The notes beneath the pieces are model-generated. The model saw only the letters and a program-made list of their open reading frames with translations. It was not told the origin of the DNA and did not search any database. A program made the position numbers and the translations under genes. DNA of 64,000 bases from Kumtagia ephedrae (GTDB lineage: Bacteria; Pseudomonadota; Alphaproteobacteria; Rhizobiales; Rhizobiaceae): the NCBI RefSeq assembly GCF_003012745.1, contig NZ_PXYK01000020.1, positions 62,001 through 126,000 of the forward strand, written 5' to 3'. The first letter of the stretch is position 1; every line of letters starts with the position of its first letter. Positions 63,444-64,000 of this stretch are shown here, piece after piece.

Positions 63444-64000
63444 CCGTCACCACGCTCGAACGCGGCGGCGCGCTGCTAAAAATCTTCGACCTTGGGCGAG
63501 GTCCGGCCGTGCTGCTCCAGCACGGTCTTGGCGGCGACGAGGCGCAGGTGGCGCAGACTTTTCCGGGATCGCTCTCCTGCCGGCGGCTGACGCTGGAGTG
63601 CCGGGGCCATGGCGGCTCCAGCCTCGGCGGCAAGCGTCCTTTCTCCTTCGCCATGTTCGCCGACGACATCGTCGCCGCCGCCGAGCAAGCGGGTATCGAG
63701 CGCTTCGTCGCCGGCGGCATTTCCATGGGCGCGGGCTTGGCGCTGCGCCTCGCCATCCGTCATCCGGATCGCGTGAGCGGGCTCCTCCTGGTGCGCCCCG
63801 CCTGGGCATTTTCCGCCGCTCCCGAAAACCTCGCGCCGATCGCCGAAGTCGCGCGGCTGGTGCGCAGCCACCCGCTCGCCGAGGCCCGCGCCAACTTCGA
63901 GCGGTCGCAGACGGCGGTGCGGCTGAAGGTTGAGGCTCCCGACAATCTGAACTCGCTGCTCGGCTATTTCGACCGTCCGGACATCCTTCGGTTCGCCGAG
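63440..64000 (+). CDS. Alpha/beta hydrolase (partial, cut by window end)
   Basis: The first 187 codons of an alpha/beta hydrolase: oxyanion HGLGGD near residue 31, an arginine-glycine turn GHGGSS, and the nucleophile elbow AGGISMGAGLAL around residue 94. It continues beyond 64000. It is translationally coupled to the isomerase and may open a lactone or ester at the end of this sugar pathway. Confidence 0.85.
   Translation, partial: MTVTTLERGGALLKIFDLGRGPAVLLQHGLGGDEAQVAQTFPGSLSCRRLTLECRGHGGSSLGGKRPFSFAMFADDIVAAAEQAGIERFVAGGISMGAGLALRLAIRHPDRVSGLLLVRPAWAFSAAPENLAPIAEVARLVRSHPLAEARANFERSQTAVRLKVEAPDNLNSLLGYFDRPDILRFAE

Overview
The window is high-GC DNA from an alphaproteobacterium, most likely a Rhizobiales soil or plant-associated bacterium of the Mesorhizobium/Aminobacter type. 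This is inferred from codon use, the dense run of sugar and polyol ABC operons, DUF1127 and DUF1488 small proteins, CUT1 and CUT2 transporters paired with LacI, AraC and ROK regulators, and long GC-rich palindromic intergenic repeats. It looks chromosomal or chromid-like. I see no tRNA, rRNA, CRISPR array, transposase or phage gene.

Layout. 1-5.9 kb: a branched-chain amino-acid type transporter (livM partial, livH), an amidohydrolase, an alpha/beta hydrolase and an FAH-family hydrolase, divergent from a GntR/FadR regulator. 6.0-8.8 kb: an island of very small proteins of unknown function. 8.9-11.4 kb: a PhyH dioxygenase, a DUF423 membrane protein, an orphan BrnA-type antitoxin and a DUF1127 protein. 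11.5-14.5 kb: a TetR regulator divergent from a three-gene phospholipid operon (YnbA-like CDP-alcohol transferase, acyltransferase, CdsA-like cytidylyltransferase). 14.5-15.2 kb: inverted octamer repeat arrays and an L,D-transpeptidase. 15.5-20.2 kb: small secreted proteins, a receiver-degenerate response regulator divergent from a canonical one, and a hybrid histidine kinase.

20.4-33.0 kb is the most unusual region. On the minus strand lie two TrpA-like proteins, a TrpB-like protein that has lost the PLP-binding lysine, a complete CUT2 ABC importer and an FGGY kinase. Directly upstream are an AraC regulator, a StyA-type flavoprotein epoxidase/indole oxygenase, an SDR and a flavin reductase, with a second AraC regulator divergent. 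My hypothesis is a catabolic route for an imported indolyl-glycerol (or related aryl-polyol): phosphorylation by the kinase, retro-aldol cleavage by the TrpA-like enzymes with the TrpB-like protein as a non-PLP partner, and oxidation of the released indole by the StyA/StyB-type pair and the SDR. This is inference, but all genes needed are adjacent.

33.1-53.9 kb: polyol/ketose catabolism. It holds a CUT2 importer and LacI regulator, four-helix ROK regulator, three SDR polyol dehydrogenases, a GatZ/KbaZ-type protein, a PfkB kinase and a D-tagatose 3-epimerase-like enzyme. An AraC-controlled CUT1 importer follows with a medium-chain polyol dehydrogenase, then a convergent aldolase, ROK kinase and P-loop kinase operon. 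53.9-64 kb: a second LacI regulator, an HSL-type esterase, a Gfo/Idh/MocA oxidoreductase, and another CUT1 importer without its own ATPase, followed by two TIM-barrel isomerases around a second Gfo/Idh/MocA enzyme and a hydrolase cut by the window end. Paralogous LacI regulators have matching palindromic operators near their own clusters.
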